64,000 nt of DNA from Leclercia sp. AS011 (GTDB lineage Bacteria > Pseudomonadota > Gammaproteobacteria > Enterobacterales > Enterobacteriaceae), in assembly GCF_037152535.1 (NCBI RefSeq), contig NZ_JBBCMA010000010.1, positions 11,319 to 75,318 on the forward strand, given 5' to 3'. Every line of letters begins with the position of its first letter. The first letter of the stretch is position 1. Below the pieces are notes generated by a model that saw only the letters and a list, made by a program, of their open reading frames with translations, made no database searches and was not told the DNA's origin. A program made the position numbers and the translations under genes. Below are positions 35,711 to 45,155 of this stretch, piece by piece.

Positions 35711-36712
35711 ATGAAAGCCATTGCCATTACCCGTTCTGCACCCAATAACATTGACGCCCTGCACGAGATTGAGCTGCCGCAGCCGACGGCGTCCGGGCAC
35801 GATCTGCTGATTGAAGTGAAAGCCATCTCCGTTAACCCGGTGGATACTAAAGTCCGCGCCGGGTTTAGCGGGGATACGCCGCGTGTTCTCGGCTGGGATG
35901 CGGTGGGCGTTGTCGCCGCGGTGGGCGAGGCGGTGACCCTTTTCGCGCCGGGCGACGAAGTCTGGTATGCCGGGGCGCTGGGCCGGGCGGGCAGCAACAG
36001 TGAGTATCAGCTGGTGGATGAGCGCATTGTGGCCCTGAAGCCAAAAACGCTGGATAACGCCGCCGCCGCCGCGATGCCGCTAACGGCCATCACCGCGTGG
36101 GAAATGCTGTTCGATCGGCTGGGGGTTCAGGAGCAGGGCAACGAAGGCGACACGCTGCTGATTGTCGGTGCCGCGGGCGGAGTGGGCTCCATCCTCGTTC
36201 AGCTGGCGCGCAAGCTGACAAAAATGACCGTTATCGGCACGGCGTCACGCCCGGAAAGCCAGCAGTGGGTGCGGGAGGCAGGGGCGCATTACGTTATCGA
36301 TCACAGCAAGCCGCTGTCGGAAGCGCTGGCCGCGCAGGGAATCAATGAGGTGACCCACGTCGCCAGCCTGAACCATACCGAGGCGCATTACGCTGAAATC
36401 ATTAAGGCTCTGGCGCCGCAGGGTAAGCTGGCCCTGATTGACGATCCCGAGACGCTGGATGCCCGCCCGCTAAAGGCGAAGAGCATCTCCCTGCACTGGG
36501 AGTTTATGTTCACCCGCTCAATGTTTGAAACCCGGGATATGATCGCCCAGCATCAGCTGCTGACCCGCGTGGCAGCACTGATTGATGAGCAGACGATCAC
36601 CACCACGCTGGGTGAGCACTACGGGGCGATCACGGCGGCGAATGTGCAGAAAGCTCATGCGCAACTGGAAACAGGGCGTGCGGTCGGGAAGATTGTGCTG
36701 GAGGGGTTCTGA
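35711..36712 (+). CDS. MDR-superfamily zinc-independent alcohol dehydrogenase/quinone reductase
   Basis: 333 residues. GroES-like N-terminal domain (~1-125; ISVNPVDTKVRAG, VLGWDAVGVVAAVG) and Rossmann domain with NADPH motif VGAAGGVGSILVQLARK (~152-168). The catalytic zinc ligands of true alcohol dehydrogenases are missing, so it belongs with quinone reductase-like YhdH/ZTA1 relatives (zinc-binding dehydrogenase family by name only). Divergent from the LysR gene and followed after one base by a monooxygenase gene, a likely two-gene operon for quinone or aldehyde detoxification (inference). Confidence 0.88.
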   Translation: MKAIAITRSAPNNIDALHEIELPQPTASGHDLLIEVKAISVNPVDTKVRAGFSGDTPRVLGWDAVGVVAAVGEAVTLFAPGDEVWYAGALGRAGSNSEYQLVDERIVALKPKTLDNAAAAAMPLTAITAWEMLFDRLGVQEQGNEGDTLLIVGAAGGVGSILVQLARKLTKMTVIGTASRPESQQWVREAGAHYVIDHSKPLSEALAAQGINEVTHVASLNHTEAHYAEIIKALAPQGKLALIDDPETLDARPLKAKSISLHWEFMFTRSMFETRDMIAQHQLLTRVAALIDEQTITTTLGEHYGAITAANVQKAHAQLETGRAVGKIVLEGF

Positions 36713-36713
36713 G

Positions 36714-37019
36714 ATGGGCTCCCCAGATATTATCTCAATAATTGCCATTTTGAAGGCAAAACCGGGCAAGCGAGACTCGTTAAAAAAGGCCTTGCAGGCG
36801 CTATTATTGCCGACCCGTCAAGAGCCAGGAAATATTGAATATCACCTGTATCAACTGCGCGACACGCCAGACTGTTTTTATGTCCGGGAAGCCTGGCGAG
36901 GTCAGGAAGGGCTGGAGGCGCATATTGCGCTGCCTCATTTCCAGGCGTTTATCCTGCAAATGGATGAATTGCTGGCGGAGCCGTTGCGGCTGGACTATTT
37001 GACGAAGGTTGAGCCGTAA
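36714..37019 (+). CDS. Antibiotic biosynthesis monooxygenase-family protein (putative quinol monooxygenase)
   Basis: 101 residues from ATG 36714, one base after the preceding stop. A single ABM dimeric alpha/beta-barrel domain: ISIIAILKAKPGKRDSLKKALQALL, TRQEPGNIEYHLYQL, FYVREAWRGQEGLEAHIALPHFQ. Resembles YgiN/YgiM-type small quinol monooxygenases that act without cofactor. Co-transcribed with the MDR reductase, suggesting a quinone reduction/oxidation pair. Followed by the ssrA terminator on the other strand. Confidence 0.88.
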   Translation: MGSPDIISIIAILKAKPGKRDSLKKALQALLLPTRQEPGNIEYHLYQLRDTPDCFYVREAWRGQEGLEAHIALPHFQAFILQMDELLAEPLRLDYLTKVEP

Positions 37020-37065
37020 GCGTTCTCTTTGATTTTACTCACTTCGTTACGTTGATTGAGTATAC

Positions 37066-37099
37066 AAAAAAGCCCGCAGGCTTGCGCCGTGCGGGCTTT
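37066..37099 (-). terminator. ssrA terminator
   Basis: Stem AAAGCCCGCA/TGCGGGCTTT with a GC-rich loop, followed on the minus strand by six T. Lies 44 nt beyond the tmRNA 3' end and can also end the rightward monooxygenase transcript. Confidence 0.88.
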
Positions 37100-37142
37100 C
37101 AGGACTTCGTATCAGGCTCTGGTGACCATCAACAAAGAATTT

Positions 37143-37506
37143 TGGTGGAGCTGGCGGGAGTTGAACCCGCGTCCGAAATTTCTACATCCTCGGTACTACA
37201 TGCTTAGTCAGTCTTTACATTCGCACGCCAGCTGCGGACAGACACGCCACTAACGAACTAGCCTGATTAGTTTTAACGCTTCAACCCCAGGCAGGATTTC
37301 CACGCGATCTCTTTTGGGTTTGACCTCTCTTTGATCCCCGTCTTAAGAGCGGAAGCTAGGGAGAGAGGGCTCTTAGCAGGTTATTAAGCTGCTAAAGCGT
37401 AGTTTTCGTCGTTTGCGACTATTTTTTTGCGGCTTTTTACGAGGCAAACCGCCCCTCGGCATGCACCTTGGGTTTCGCAAATCCCGTCGAATCCAGAATC
37501 AGCCCC
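37143..37506 (-). ncRNA. ssrA: tmRNA (ssrA)
   Basis: 364 nt, close to the E. coli 363. On the minus strand it begins GGGGCTGATTCTGGATTCGA and ends GCCAGCTCCACCA, so CCA is encoded. The tag reading frame (37416 down to 37381, resume codon GCA) encodes ANDENYALAA followed by TAATAA. Rescues stalled ribosomes by trans-translation with SmpB, encoded 90 bp upstream. The 3' tRNA-like end is a common integration site in enterobacteria. No integrase or duplicated end is visible within the window. Confidence 0.98.
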
Positions 37507-37521
37507 AATAGTGTTACAGCA

Positions 37522-37531
37522 AGTATACCAG
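37522..37531 (-). promoter_or_regulatory. ssrA promoter (extended -10)
   Basis: On the minus strand TGG-TATACT lies 16 nt upstream of the mature tmRNA 5' end, an extended -10. The -35 region is weak. Matches the position of the E. coli ssrA promoter. Confidence 0.65.
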
Positions 37532-37596
37532 AATTTGCAGCCCGGATACCAGTCCGGAACGCTAACTTATTGAATCGCTCAATAAGTATCCGGAAA

Positions 37597-38079
37597 TTAA
37601 CGGCCTGCGTGCTTCATGATGCGCGCTTTATCAACCTGCCACTCGCGATCTTTGGCGTCGTTACGTTTGTCGTGCTGCTTCTTACCTTTTGCCACGCCGA
37701 TTTTTACTTTGCACCAGGCGTTCTTCCAGTACAGCGACAGGGCGAGCACGGTGTAACCTTCGCGGTTGATACGCCCGAAGAGGGAGTCCAGCTCGCGCTT
37801 GTTCAGCAGCAGCTTACGGGTGCGGGTGGGATCGCAGACGTAGTGGGAAGAGGCGACCGTCAGTGGCTGGAAGTTCGCGCCAAACAGAAAGGCTTCGCCG
37901 TCTTTAAAGATTACGTAGCTATCCCCGATGTTAGCTTTACCCGCACGCAGCGATTTAACTTCCCAGCCCTGCAACGCAAGGCCAGCTTCGAATTCTTCTT
38001 CAATGAAATACTCGTGGCGGGCACGCTTGTTGAGCGCAATGGTTGCCGAGCCAGGTTTATGTGCTTTTTTCTTCGTCAT
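37597..38079 (-). CDS. smpB: SmpB, tmRNA-binding protein
   Basis: 160 residues (E. coli 160). OB-fold core with [46 protein letters not shown] and the [18 protein letters not shown] region, and a basic C-terminal tail [26 protein letters not shown] that enters the mRNA channel. Essential partner of the ssrA RNA encoded just downstream; the same strand and order occur in E. coli. Divergent from ratA. Confidence 0.98.
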   Translation of the reverse strand: MTKKKAHKPGSATIALNKRARHEYFIEEEFEAGLALQGWEVKSLRAGKANIGDSYVIFKDGEAFLFGANFQPLTVASSHYVCDPTRTRKLLLNKRELDSLFGRINREGYTVLALSLYWKNAWCKVKIGVAKGKKQHDKRNDAKDREWQVDKARIMKHAGR

Positions 38080-38235
38080 AAGTGTCGTGAAGCCGTAGGT
38101 AATCTGATGTCAAAAAGTCACCTCATTGCGTCCTGTGAGGTCTAACGCGCTATATTAGCACGAGATGAGGCTCAGCGTTTTTTTAACAGGTGATAAATGC
38201 TATTATTTATCGGTTGTTTGATCAGGAAAAATGTT

Positions 38236-38673
38236 ATGCCTCAGATTAGTCGTACTGCGCTTGTCCCCTACAGTGTGGAACAGATGTACCAGTTAGTGAA
38301 TGACGTACAGTCATATCCGCAGTTTATCCCGGGTTGTACCGGGAGCCGCGTGCTGGACTCAGGCCCGACGCAAATGACGGCGGCGGTGGATGTCTCCAAA
38401 GCCGGGATCAGCAAAACCTTCACCACCCGTAACACGCTGACCAATAACCAGAGCATTCTGATGCAGCTGGTGGATGGCCCGTTCAAGAAGCTGATGGGGG
38501 GATGGAAGTTTGTCCCGCTCAGTGCTGATGCCTGCCGCATCGAGTTTCATCTCGACTTTGAGTTTACCAATGCCCTGATCGAGCTGGCGTTTGGTCGCGT
38601 GTTCAAAGAGCTGGCGGCGAATATGGTCCAGGCTTTCACGGTACGCGCCAAAGAGGTTTACAGTGCCGGCTAA
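38236..38673 (+). CDS. ratA: RatA, START/COQ10-type protein (ribosome association toxin)
   Basis: 145 residues from ATG 38236; an upstream in-frame start at 38197 adds 13 unconserved residues. Polyketide cyclase/COQ10-like START fold ([30 protein letters not shown]). E. coli RatA was described as blocking 50S-30S joining, and the fold suggests ubiquinone or lipid binding. The stop overlaps the ratB start by 11 bp, an operon with ratB as in E. coli. Confidence 0.95.
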   Translation: MPQISRTALVPYSVEQMYQLVNDVQSYPQFIPGCTGSRVLDSGPTQMTAAVDVSKAGISKTFTTRNTLTNNQSILMQLVDGPFKKLMGGWKFVPLSADACRIEFHLDFEFTNALIELAFGRVFKELAANMVQAFTVRAKEVYSAG

Positions 38674-38950
38674 CATCGTGGTGGAAGTGGCCTACGCGCT
38701 GCCGGAAAAGCAGTATCTGCAGCGCGTAACCCTGGAGGAGGGCGCCACCGTTGAAGAGGCAATCCGCGCCTCCGGCCTGCTGACGCTGCGCAGCGATATC
38801 GATCTGACAAAAAACAAAGTCGGGATTTACAGCCGTCCGGTCAAACTGGCGGATAGCGTCAGGGACGGCGACCGGGTTGAGATCTATCGCCCGCTGATAG
38901 CCGACCCGAAAGAGCTGCGTCGCCAGCGCGCGGAGAAGTCCGCGAAATAA
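38663..38950 (+). CDS. ratB: RatB, UPF0125 ubiquitin-like protein
   Basis: 95 residues starting at GTG 38663 inside the ratA 3' end. Near-identical to E. coli RatB/YfjF ([20 protein letters not shown] ... [12 protein letters not shown] ... DRVEIYRPL). Beta-grasp fold of unknown exact role, named for its pairing with RatA. Followed by a hairpin terminator shared with bamE. Confidence 0.95.
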   Translation: MPANIVVEVAYALPEKQYLQRVTLEEGATVEEAIRASGLLTLRSDIDLTKNKVGIYSRPVKLADSVRDGDRVEIYRPLIADPKELRRQRAEKSAK

Positions 38951-38963
38951 CCTGCCTTAAAAC

Positions 38964-38991
38964 AAAAAAGGTGCTCAATGAGCACCTTTTT
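38964..38991. terminator. Bidirectional terminator ratB/bamE
   Basis: AAAAAGGTGCTC...GAGCACCTTTTT, flanked by A and T runs, between convergent ratB and bamE. Confidence 0.92.
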
Positions 38992-39005
38992 GCATTTCTG
39001 AAACC

Positions 39006-39347
39006 TTACTCTTTGGTGAGCGCCGGTTTGTTGTCGATGTTGGTCAGTACGCCGCTGCTGTTGAAGGTCAGCGTCAGGGTCTGCTGGGACACGTCTTCAT
39101 GGCCTGGCTTCTGACGGAACACGTAGAACCAGGTGTTGGTGCCGAATGGATCGGACATCATCGGCGTACCCAGGGCATAGGCAACCTGCTGCTGCGTCAT
39201 ACCGACACGAATTTTAGACACATCGTTAGGAGCGAGATAGTTCCCCTGGTTGATGTCAGGGCGGTAAACCACTTTTTCCAGAGTGGAGCAGCCTGCGGTC
39301 ATCATCAGAAGAACCGCTGCGGCAGCGGTCAGCGTTTTACAGCGCAT
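39006..39347 (-). CDS. bamE: BamE (SmpA), outer membrane assembly lipoprotein
   Basis: 113 residues (E. coli 113). Signal peptide with lipobox MTAG|C, Cys20, so lipid-anchored in the outer membrane facing the periplasm. SmpA/OmlA fold with [26 protein letters not shown] and [12 protein letters not shown]. Stabilises the BamA-BamD interaction in beta-barrel insertion; bamD itself is at 58467-59204. Lies downstream of recN on the same strand, separated by 151 bp. Confidence 0.97.
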   Translation of the reverse strand: MRCKTLTAAAAVLLMMTAGCSTLEKVVYRPDINQGNYLAPNDVSKIRVGMTQQQVAYALGTPMMSDPFGTNTWFYVFRQKPGHEDVSQQTLTLTFNSSGVLTNIDNKPALTKE

Positions 39348-39498
39348 AGTGATTTGATTCCTTTTCGGGCCCGGGCAATACGCGACGGCTCATATGTAAT
39401 ATGCCGATGATAATAGACCTTTCACCACATTAAAACCTCTGGCGTCCGGTCTGTCGGCGTTTTTATTGTTCTGTATGACCCTGAGATACCGAAAAAGT

Positions 39499-41160
39499 TT
39501 AGGCAGCCAGCAGTTCTTTCGCATTCGCCAGCGTGTTGCGGGTGACTTCGCTGCCGCCCAGCAGGCGGGCCAGCTCCTGCAGACGGGCGCGTTTGTCCAG
39601 CGGCTGCATGTGCGTTTCGGTCATCTCACCGTCGGTTTCTTTGCTGACAAAGAAATGATGGTGGCCACAACCGGCAACCTGCGGCAGGTGGGTCACACAC
39701 ATCACCTGGGTGGACTCGCCAAGCTGACGCAGCAGTTTACCCACTACCGCGGCGGTCGGGCCGCTGATACCCACATCCACTTCATCGAAAATGAGTGCCG
39801 GGGTTTCCATTTTCTTCGCCGTGATCACCTGAATCGCCAGGGCGATACGCGACAGCTCACCGCCGGACGCGACCCGGGAGATAGCCTGCAGCGGCTGGCC
39901 CGGGTTGGTGGTAACACGGAATTCAATGCGGTCTGCCCCTTCGGCCGTCAGGTGATTGGTTTCAAACTTCACGTCGATAGTGAAAACGCCGTGCGGCATC
40001 GACAGCAGATGCATGCTCTCGGTGATGTGCTGACTCAGCTCCTGAGCGTAACGCTGACGCACGTTATGCAGCTGCGTGGCGGTTTCCATCGCCTGTTGAT
40101 GATGCACGCTGACCGCCAGAGAGAGGGTCTCCAGCGAGTCGGCCTGATCGTCAAGCTGATGCTGCTCGTCGAGCAGGGACTGATGGAACGCAGGCAGCTC
40201 CTCCGGCGAAACGTGGTGCTTACGCGCCAGGGAGATTTGGCGCGAAATGCGCTGTTCCAGCTCAAACAGGCGGTTAGGATCGAGATCCAGACGCTCGCAG
40301 TAGTGGCGCAGCTCGTCGCTGGCTTCAGAGATCTGAATCGCCGCCTCTTCCAGCATATCCAGCATGCCGGACACGTTGCTGTCCATCCCCGCCAGCTCGG
40401 TCACTAGCTGGCGCACGGTATAGAGCTGGCTTTGCAGATTCACATCCTCGCCGTCGGCCATTAAGGTCAGCGCCTGCTGGCTGGTGGAGAGCAGTTGGCC
40501 GCTGTTGGCGAGGCGTTTGTACTCTTCGTCAATCTGCTCAAACTCGCCCGGCTGCGGATTGAACTCGTTCAGCTCTTTCAGCTGATACGCCAGCAGTTCG
40601 GCACGGGCCGCGCGCTCCTGGCTCTGCTGCTGATGCTGCGCCAGTTCACGACAGCTTTGATGCCACTGACGATAGTGCTCTGCCATCAGCTGCATAAGGT
40701 CCGACTCACCGGCATAGCCGTCGAGCAACGACTTCTGTTGTTCAGGCTTGATGAGCTGCTGATGGGCATGTTGGCCGTGAATCTGGATTAACAGCTGCCC
40801 CAGCTCACGCAGCTGAGACAGCGGCACCGCGGTACCGTTGATAAAGCCACGGGAGCGGCCATCGCTGTTGAGGACGCGGCGAAGTAAGCACTCACGCCCA
40901 TCTTCGAGCTGGTTCTTTTCAAGCCAGCGTAGGGCGGCAGGGGTATCTTTCAGGGAGAAACGGGCGCATAGATCGGCGCGGCTGGCGCCAGCGCGAACCA
41001 TGTCGCCGTCTGCACGACCGCCAAGGCACAGCCCGAGCGCATCAATCGCAATAGATTTACCGGCACCGGTTTCCCCGGTGATGGCTGTCATTCCGCTGTT
41101 GAAATCAATTTCGAGCTCACGAACGATGGCGAAGTTGCTGATGGTCAGTTGTGCCAGCAT
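39499..41160 (-). CDS. recN: RecN, SMC-like DNA repair ATPase
   Basis: 553 residues (E. coli 553). N-terminal Walker [17 protein letters not shown], long central coiled coil (~155-365) and C-terminal signature and Walker B region ([31 protein letters not shown]). Acts in double-strand break repair, tethering DNA ends and stimulating RecA-mediated joining. Two LexA boxes directly upstream show SOS control. The C-terminus ...NAKELLAA resembles the ssrA-like degron by which E. coli RecN is degraded by ClpXP. Confidence 0.98.
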   Translation of the reverse strand: MLAQLTISNFAIVRELEIDFNSGMTAITGETGAGKSIAIDALGLCLGGRADGDMVRAGASRADLCARFSLKDTPAALRWLEKNQLEDGRECLLRRVLNSDGRSRGFINGTAVPLSQLRELGQLLIQIHGQHAHQQLIKPEQQKSLLDGYAGESDLMQLMAEHYRQWHQSCRELAQHQQQSQERAARAELLAYQLKELNEFNPQPGEFEQIDEEYKRLANSGQLLSTSQQALTLMADGEDVNLQSQLYTVRQLVTELAGMDSNVSGMLDMLEEAAIQISEASDELRHYCERLDLDPNRLFELEQRISRQISLARKHHVSPEELPAFHQSLLDEQHQLDDQADSLETLSLAVSVHHQQAMETATQLHNVRQRYAQELSQHITESMHLLSMPHGVFTIDVKFETNHLTAEGADRIEFRVTTNPGQPLQAISRVASGGELSRIALAIQVITAKKMETPALIFDEVDVGISGPTAAVVGKLLRQLGESTQVMCVTHLPQVAGCGHHHFFVSKETDGEMTETHMQPLDKRARLQELARLLGGSEVTRNTLANAKELLAA

Positions 41161-41188
41161 AAACGTTTTCCTGTATGAAAAACCATAA

Positions 41189-41226
41189 CTGTGTTTGTGT
41201 ACAGTATAAACTGGTTTTTTATACAG
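41189..41226 (-). promoter_or_regulatory. Two LexA (SOS) boxes of recN
   Basis: On the minus strand CTGT-N8-ACAG is perfect at 41204-41189, and CTGT-N8-CCAG, one mismatch, is at 41226-41211. TATACT between them serves as the -10. Tandem SOS boxes are also present at E. coli recN, one of the most strongly induced SOS genes. Confidence 0.92.
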
Positions 41227-41245
41227 TAAAGTGCTGGATGCGATT

Positions 41246-42124
41246 TCAGAACAATTTTTTCGACCAGCCGAGCTTGGAGCTTAATGTGTTGAAATAGCTG
41301 TAGTCTTTTGGGTGGATCAGATTGAGGTGATAATCGCAGCGGCGGATCAGCACATCTTCACCTTCCTGGATCGGCAGCGCGATTTGGCTGTCGCAGCTGA
41401 TCTCCAGGTCGTTACGGCGGTGGGAGAAGCGCAGACGGATGGTGCTGCTGCTGTTGATCACCAGCGGGCGGGCCGAGAGGGTATGCGGGAACATCGGCAC
41501 CAGCGTGATGGCATCCAGCGACGGGGTCAGGATCGGGCCACCCGCCGAAAGCGAGTAGGCCGTGGAGCCGGTGGGGGTCGAGATAATCAGCCCATCGGAG
41601 CGCTGGGAGAAGGCAAAGATTTCGTCAATATAGACTTCGAACTCAATCATATGCGCCACTTTACCCGGGTGCAGCACCACTTCATTAATGGCGGTGCTGA
41701 TCCGTTTCTGGCAATCCTGCTGGCACACCTGTGCCTCCAGCAAAAAGCGTTTTTCACTGATGTAGTGGCCTTCCAGCACGTCAGCGAGCTGCTGTTGGGC
41801 GTTATCCGGGTCGAGGTCGGTCAAAAAACCCAGGTTGCCACGGTTGATGCCAATGACTTTAATATCGTAACGGGCGAGGGTCCGCGCGGCGCCGAGCATA
41901 TTGCCGTCGCCGCCGACCACCACCGCCAGATCGGCCTGCTGACCGATTTCCGCCAGCGTGCCGGTCTTCACATGGGTCAGCTGCAGTTCCTGGGCAATCT
42001 GTTGTTCAACAATCACATCGTAGTTTTTCGCGCGCAGCCAGCGATACAGCATTTCATGTGTCGTCAACGCAGTAGGGTGACGTGGATGACCGACAATCCC
42101 AATACACTTGAAATGGTTGCTCAT
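41246..42124 (-). CDS. nadK: NAD kinase
   Basis: 292 residues from ATG 42124 ([20 protein letters not shown], equal to the E. coli start and length); the frame is open further upstream but crosses the grpE promoter. Phosphorylates NAD+ with ATP to NADP+ in the cytoplasm. Motifs: [13 protein letters not shown] (GGDG), [29 protein letters not shown]. Divergent from grpE. Confidence 0.98.
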   Translation of the reverse strand: MSNHFKCIGIVGHPRHPTALTTHEMLYRWLRAKNYDVIVEQQIAQELQLTHVKTGTLAEIGQQADLAVVVGGDGNMLGAARTLARYDIKVIGINRGNLGFLTDLDPDNAQQQLADVLEGHYISEKRFLLEAQVCQQDCQKRISTAINEVVLHPGKVAHMIEFEVYIDEIFAFSQRSDGLIISTPTGSTAYSLSAGGPILTPSLDAITLVPMFPHTLSARPLVINSSSTIRLRFSHRRNDLEISCDSQIALPIQEGEDVLIRRCDYHLNLIHPKDYSYFNTLSSKLGWSKKLF

Positions 42125-42172
42125 TTTCTGAAGGTCCTTGTGCGAATGAATGATGACAATGTGGCTTGTTCC

Positions 42173-42200
42173 CTTGAATCCCGGAAACTGATCCCCATAA
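42173..42200 (+). promoter_or_regulatory. Sigma-32 heat-shock promoter of grpE
   Basis: CTTGAA (42173-42178), 14-nt spacer, CCCCATAA (42193-42200), matching the RpoH consensus, 46 bp upstream of the grpE ATG. The same arrangement is known at E. coli grpE. Confidence 0.9.
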
Positions 42201-42245
42201 TAAGCGAAGTTAGCGAGTTGAATGCAGAAAAACGCGGAGAAATTC

Positions 42246-42839
42246 ATGAGTAGTAAAGAACAGAAAACGCCTGAGGGGCAAGCCCCGGAAGAAATTATCA
42301 CGGAGCAGCACGAAGAGGTTGAGGCGACAGAGCCTGAGGCTGGTGCTGAGCAGGTGGATCCGCGCGATGAAAAAATTGCGAATCTGGAAGCTCAGGTCAC
42401 TGAAGCCCAGAACCGCGAGCGCGATGGCATCCTGCGTATCAAAGCGGAAATGGAAAACCTGCGTCGCCGTACCGAGCTGGACGTTGAAAAGGCGCACAAA
42501 TTTGCGCTGGAAAAGTTCGTGAATGAACTGCTCCCGGTCATCGACAGCCTGGATCGCGCGCTAGAAGTGGCGGATAAAGCGAACCCGGATATGGCCCCGA
42601 TGGTTGAAGGGATCGAGCTGACGCTGAAATCCATGCTGGACGTGGTGAAGAAATTTGGCGTCGAAGTGGTTGCCGACACCAACGTGCCGATGGATCCGAA
42701 CGTGCATCAGGCCATTGCGATGGTGGAGTCTGAGGACGTTGCTGCCGGTAACGTGCTGATGGTGATGCAGAAAGGCTATACCCTGAACGGTCGTACTATT
42801 CGCGCGGCGATGGTCTCCGTAGCGAAAGCCAAAGCGTAA
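42246..42839 (+). CDS. grpE: GrpE, nucleotide exchange factor of DnaK
   Basis: 197 residues (E. coli 197) from ATG 42246; an in-frame upstream start at 42222 adds 8 unconserved residues. Acidic N-terminal tail, long dimerisation helix (~40-135; [20 protein letters not shown]), then the beta domain ([16 protein letters not shown] ... [18 protein letters not shown]). Releases ADP from DnaK and acts as a thermosensor. Under sigma-32 control, divergent from nadK and closed by a REP hairpin. Confidence 0.98.
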   Translation: MSSKEQKTPEGQAPEEIITEQHEEVEATEPEAGAEQVDPRDEKIANLEAQVTEAQNRERDGILRIKAEMENLRRRTELDVEKAHKFALEKFVNELLPVIDSLDRALEVADKANPDMAPMVEGIELTLKSMLDVVKKFGVEVVADTNVPMDPNVHQAIAMVESEDVAAGNVLMVMQKGYTLNGRTIRAAMVSVAKAKA

Positions 42840-42854
42840 CTGGCCTTCCGTAGT

Positions 42855-42882
42855 GCCGGGCGGCGGCTTCGCCTGACCCGGC
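42855..42882. repeat. REP element between grpE and yfjD
   Basis: Single REP hairpin (gccgggcggcggcttcgcctgacccggc) between two convergent genes. Confidence 0.8.
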
Positions 42883-42892
42883 CTATATCCGC

Positions 42893-44179
42893 TTACTCCG
42901 CCACGCTCTCCCGGAGCGGTTTCACCGGCAAAACTTTTACCTGCTTAATCATATTGTCCTGCACGTCCAGGATATCAATATCGTACTGGCCGATACGCAC
43001 CCGCGTACCCGAGGCCGGGATCTCTTCCAGCGCTTCCAGAATCATTCCGTTAATGGTACGGGCTTCCGCTTCCGGCATCTGCCAGTTAAAGGCTTTGTTG
43101 AGTTCACGAACGTTCGCGCTGCCGTCAATCAGCACCGAGCCGTCGTTTTGCGGCGTGACCTCTTCCGCGAGGGAAGGGGACATAGAGGTGGTAAAGTCGC
43201 CCACAATCTCCTCCAGAATATCCTCCACCGTCACCAGCCCCTGGATATCGCCATACTCATCGACCACCAGACCCACTTTCTTTTTATTGCGCTGGAATTT
43301 GATCAGCTGGGTGCTGAGCGGGGTGCCTTCCGGAATGTAGTAAATCTCATCCGCCGCCCGGAGCATCACCTCTTTGGTGAACTCTTTTTTCTCGGTCATC
43401 AGACGATACGCTTCGCGCACGCGCAGCATGCTGATGGTGTCGTCCAGCGAATCACGGTACAACACGATCCGGCCATGCGGGGAGTGGGTCAACTGGCGAA
43501 CAATGGCCTTCCAGTCATCGTTGATGTCGATACCGACGATCTCATTGCGCGGCACCATGATGTCGTCAACGCTGACCTTCTCCAGATCCAGCACCGACAG
43601 CAGCATATCCTGATTACGACGCGAGATTTGCGAGCGCGATTCATGGACGATGGTGCGCAGTTCATCTTTGCTCAGGGCGCTGCTGATCGTCACATCCGCT
43701 TTAATGCCCACCATACGCATCAGCACGCGCGTCACGCCGTTTAACAGCCAGACCAGCGGCATCATCAGAATGAGTAACGGTGCCAGCAGGAAGCTGCTGG
43801 GATAGGCGACCTTCTCGGGATAGAGCGCGGCGACGGTTTTCGGCAATACTTCGGCAAAGACCAGCACCACAAAGGTCAGCACCCCGGTGGCGATAGCGAC
43901 CCCGGCGTTGCCGTACAGACGCATGCCGACAATGGTGCCGAGCGCAGAGGCGAGAATGTTGACCAGGTTATTGCCGATAAGCACCAGGCTTATCAGGCGA
44001 TCCGGTTTACGCAGCAGTTTTTCCACACGGCGTGCGGCCCGATTACCCTGTTTGGCGCGATGACGTAACCGGTAGCGGTTCAGCGTCATCATGCCGGTCT
44101 CCGAGCCGGAGAAATAGGCGGAGATAACCACCATGACGATCAGGGTGATGATCAGCGTGGTAGTAGAGATGTGTTCCAG
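42893..44179 (-). CDS. yfjD: YfjD, CNNM/CorC-type inner membrane protein (apparent CTG start)
   Basis: 428 residues if started at CTG 44179, which has AAGGAG six bases upstream and gives the E. coli length and N-terminus (xEHISTTTLII). The first ATG (44134) has no ribosome binding site and removes half of the first membrane helix. DUF21/CNNM transmembrane domain (~1-190), two CBS domains (~205-330; DDIMVPRNEIVGIDI and VDEYGDIQGLVTVEDILEEIVGDF) and a CorC_HlyC C-terminal domain (~350-420). Family members transport or regulate Mg/Co; the exact function of YfjD is unsettled. Followed on the same strand upstream by ypjD. Confidence 0.92.
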   Translation of the reverse strand: MEHISTTTLIITLIVMVVISAYFSGSETGMMTLNRYRLRHRAKQGNRAARRVEKLLRKPDRLISLVLIGNNLVNILASALGTIVGMRLYGNAGVAIATGVLTFVVLVFAEVLPKTVAALYPEKVAYPSSFLLAPLLILMMPLVWLLNGVTRVLMRMVGIKADVTISSALSKDELRTIVHESRSQISRRNQDMLLSVLDLEKVSVDDIMVPRNEIVGIDINDDWKAIVRQLTHSPHGRIVLYRDSLDDTISMLRVREAYRLMTEKKEFTKEVMLRAADEIYYIPEGTPLSTQLIKFQRNKKKVGLVVDEYGDIQGLVTVEDILEEIVGDFTTSMSPSLAEEVTPQNDGSVLIDGSANVRELNKAFNWQMPEAEARTINGMILEALEEIPASGTRVRIGQYDIDILDVQDNMIKQVKVLPVKPLRESVAE

Positions 44180-44197
44180 GGGGAACTCCTTGGTTAC

Positions 44198-44989
44198 TTA
44201 GCTGGCGATCTGCTGGATGACGCGGCTACCGAAATAAGCCAGTGTCAGGAGGCCTGCTCCCGCCACGTTGAACCAGACTACGCGGCGACCGCGCCAGCCT
44301 TCATGATAATGGCCCCATAACAGGACAATATAGACAAACCACGCAATGATGGAGAGCACGGCCTTATCGATATTCTCCATACTGAAGAGATTGTGCATAT
44401 AAAACAGGCCGGTACTCAGGGTGAGCGTGAGCAGTACCACTCCAACCTGAGTGATGTGAAACATCTTGCGCTCGATGGTCATCAGCGGCGGCATTTCGTT
44501 GCTGAAGGCCAGCTTTTTGTTTTTGAGCTGGTAATCAATCCAGGCCAGCTGGAGCGCGTACAGCGCGGCAATGATCAGCGTCGCATACGAGAACAGGGAC
44601 AGGCCAATATGCACCATCATCCCCGGCGTGGTTTCAAGGTGGGTGATGAACTCATTCGGCACGAAGGTGGCAAAGGCGAGGTTGATCAGCGCAAAGGCAT
44701 AGACAATCGGCAGTAGCAGCCAGCCGCGGTTTTTTGAGGCCACGATGGTCATGACCGTACAGATCATCAGGCTGACCAGCGACCCGACGTTCAGCAGGCT
44801 CAGGTTTTGCCCGCTGCCGTCCCCCGGCAGAATGCGCGCTTCGAGCGCAAAAGCGTGACTTATCAACGCGATGACAGCCGACAAAATAGCCATTCGCCGC
44901 CAGCCGCTGTTTTTTTGTAGCAGGCCAGGGATAATCAGCGCGAGGCTGACAGAGTACGCCACAAGAGCGATCAGTGCGAAAACAGGCAT
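44198..44989 (-). CDS. ypjD: YpjD, cytochrome c assembly-family membrane protein
   Basis: 263 residues from MPVFALIALVAYS (E. coli 263); the 25 extra upstream residues of the open frame are not conserved. Eight predicted membrane segments, with the CcsA/CcmC-like core at the end (TPGMMVHIGLSLFSYATLI, MENIDKAVLSIIAWFVYIVLLWGHYHEGWRGRR). The E. coli protein has been linked to inner-membrane processes, but its role is unclear. Upstream of and probably co-transcribed with yfjD (18-bp gap). Divergent from ffh. Confidence 0.93.
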   Translation of the reverse strand: MPVFALIALVAYSVSLALIIPGLLQKNSGWRRMAILSAVIALISHAFALEARILPGDGSGQNLSLLNVGSLVSLMICTVMTIVASKNRGWLLLPIVYAFALINLAFATFVPNEFITHLETTPGMMVHIGLSLFSYATLIIAALYALQLAWIDYQLKNKKLAFSNEMPPLMTIERKMFHITQVGVVLLTLTLSTGLFYMHNLFSMENIDKAVLSIIAWFVYIVLLWGHYHEGWRGRRVVWFNVAGAGLLTLAYFGSRVIQQIAS

Positions 44990-45155
44990 ATAGGTGTCGA
45001 CAGTTGTCCTGGTGATAAAGAGAGGCAGTATAACGTTACGTGAGGCGTGCTCCAACCGTTGCATAACAACAAAGACGCCTTCATGTTATACTCCGGCAAA
45101 ATTCTGTGTACGTGTCGCGCCAGCGACCTCACGTTTCTATCCCAGGCGAGAGACA

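Noticed and set aside
37143..37506. Prophage or island attachment duplication of the ssrA 3' end
   Set aside because: I saw no second copy of the tmRNA 3' end and no integrase gene in the window, so no att site is annotated.
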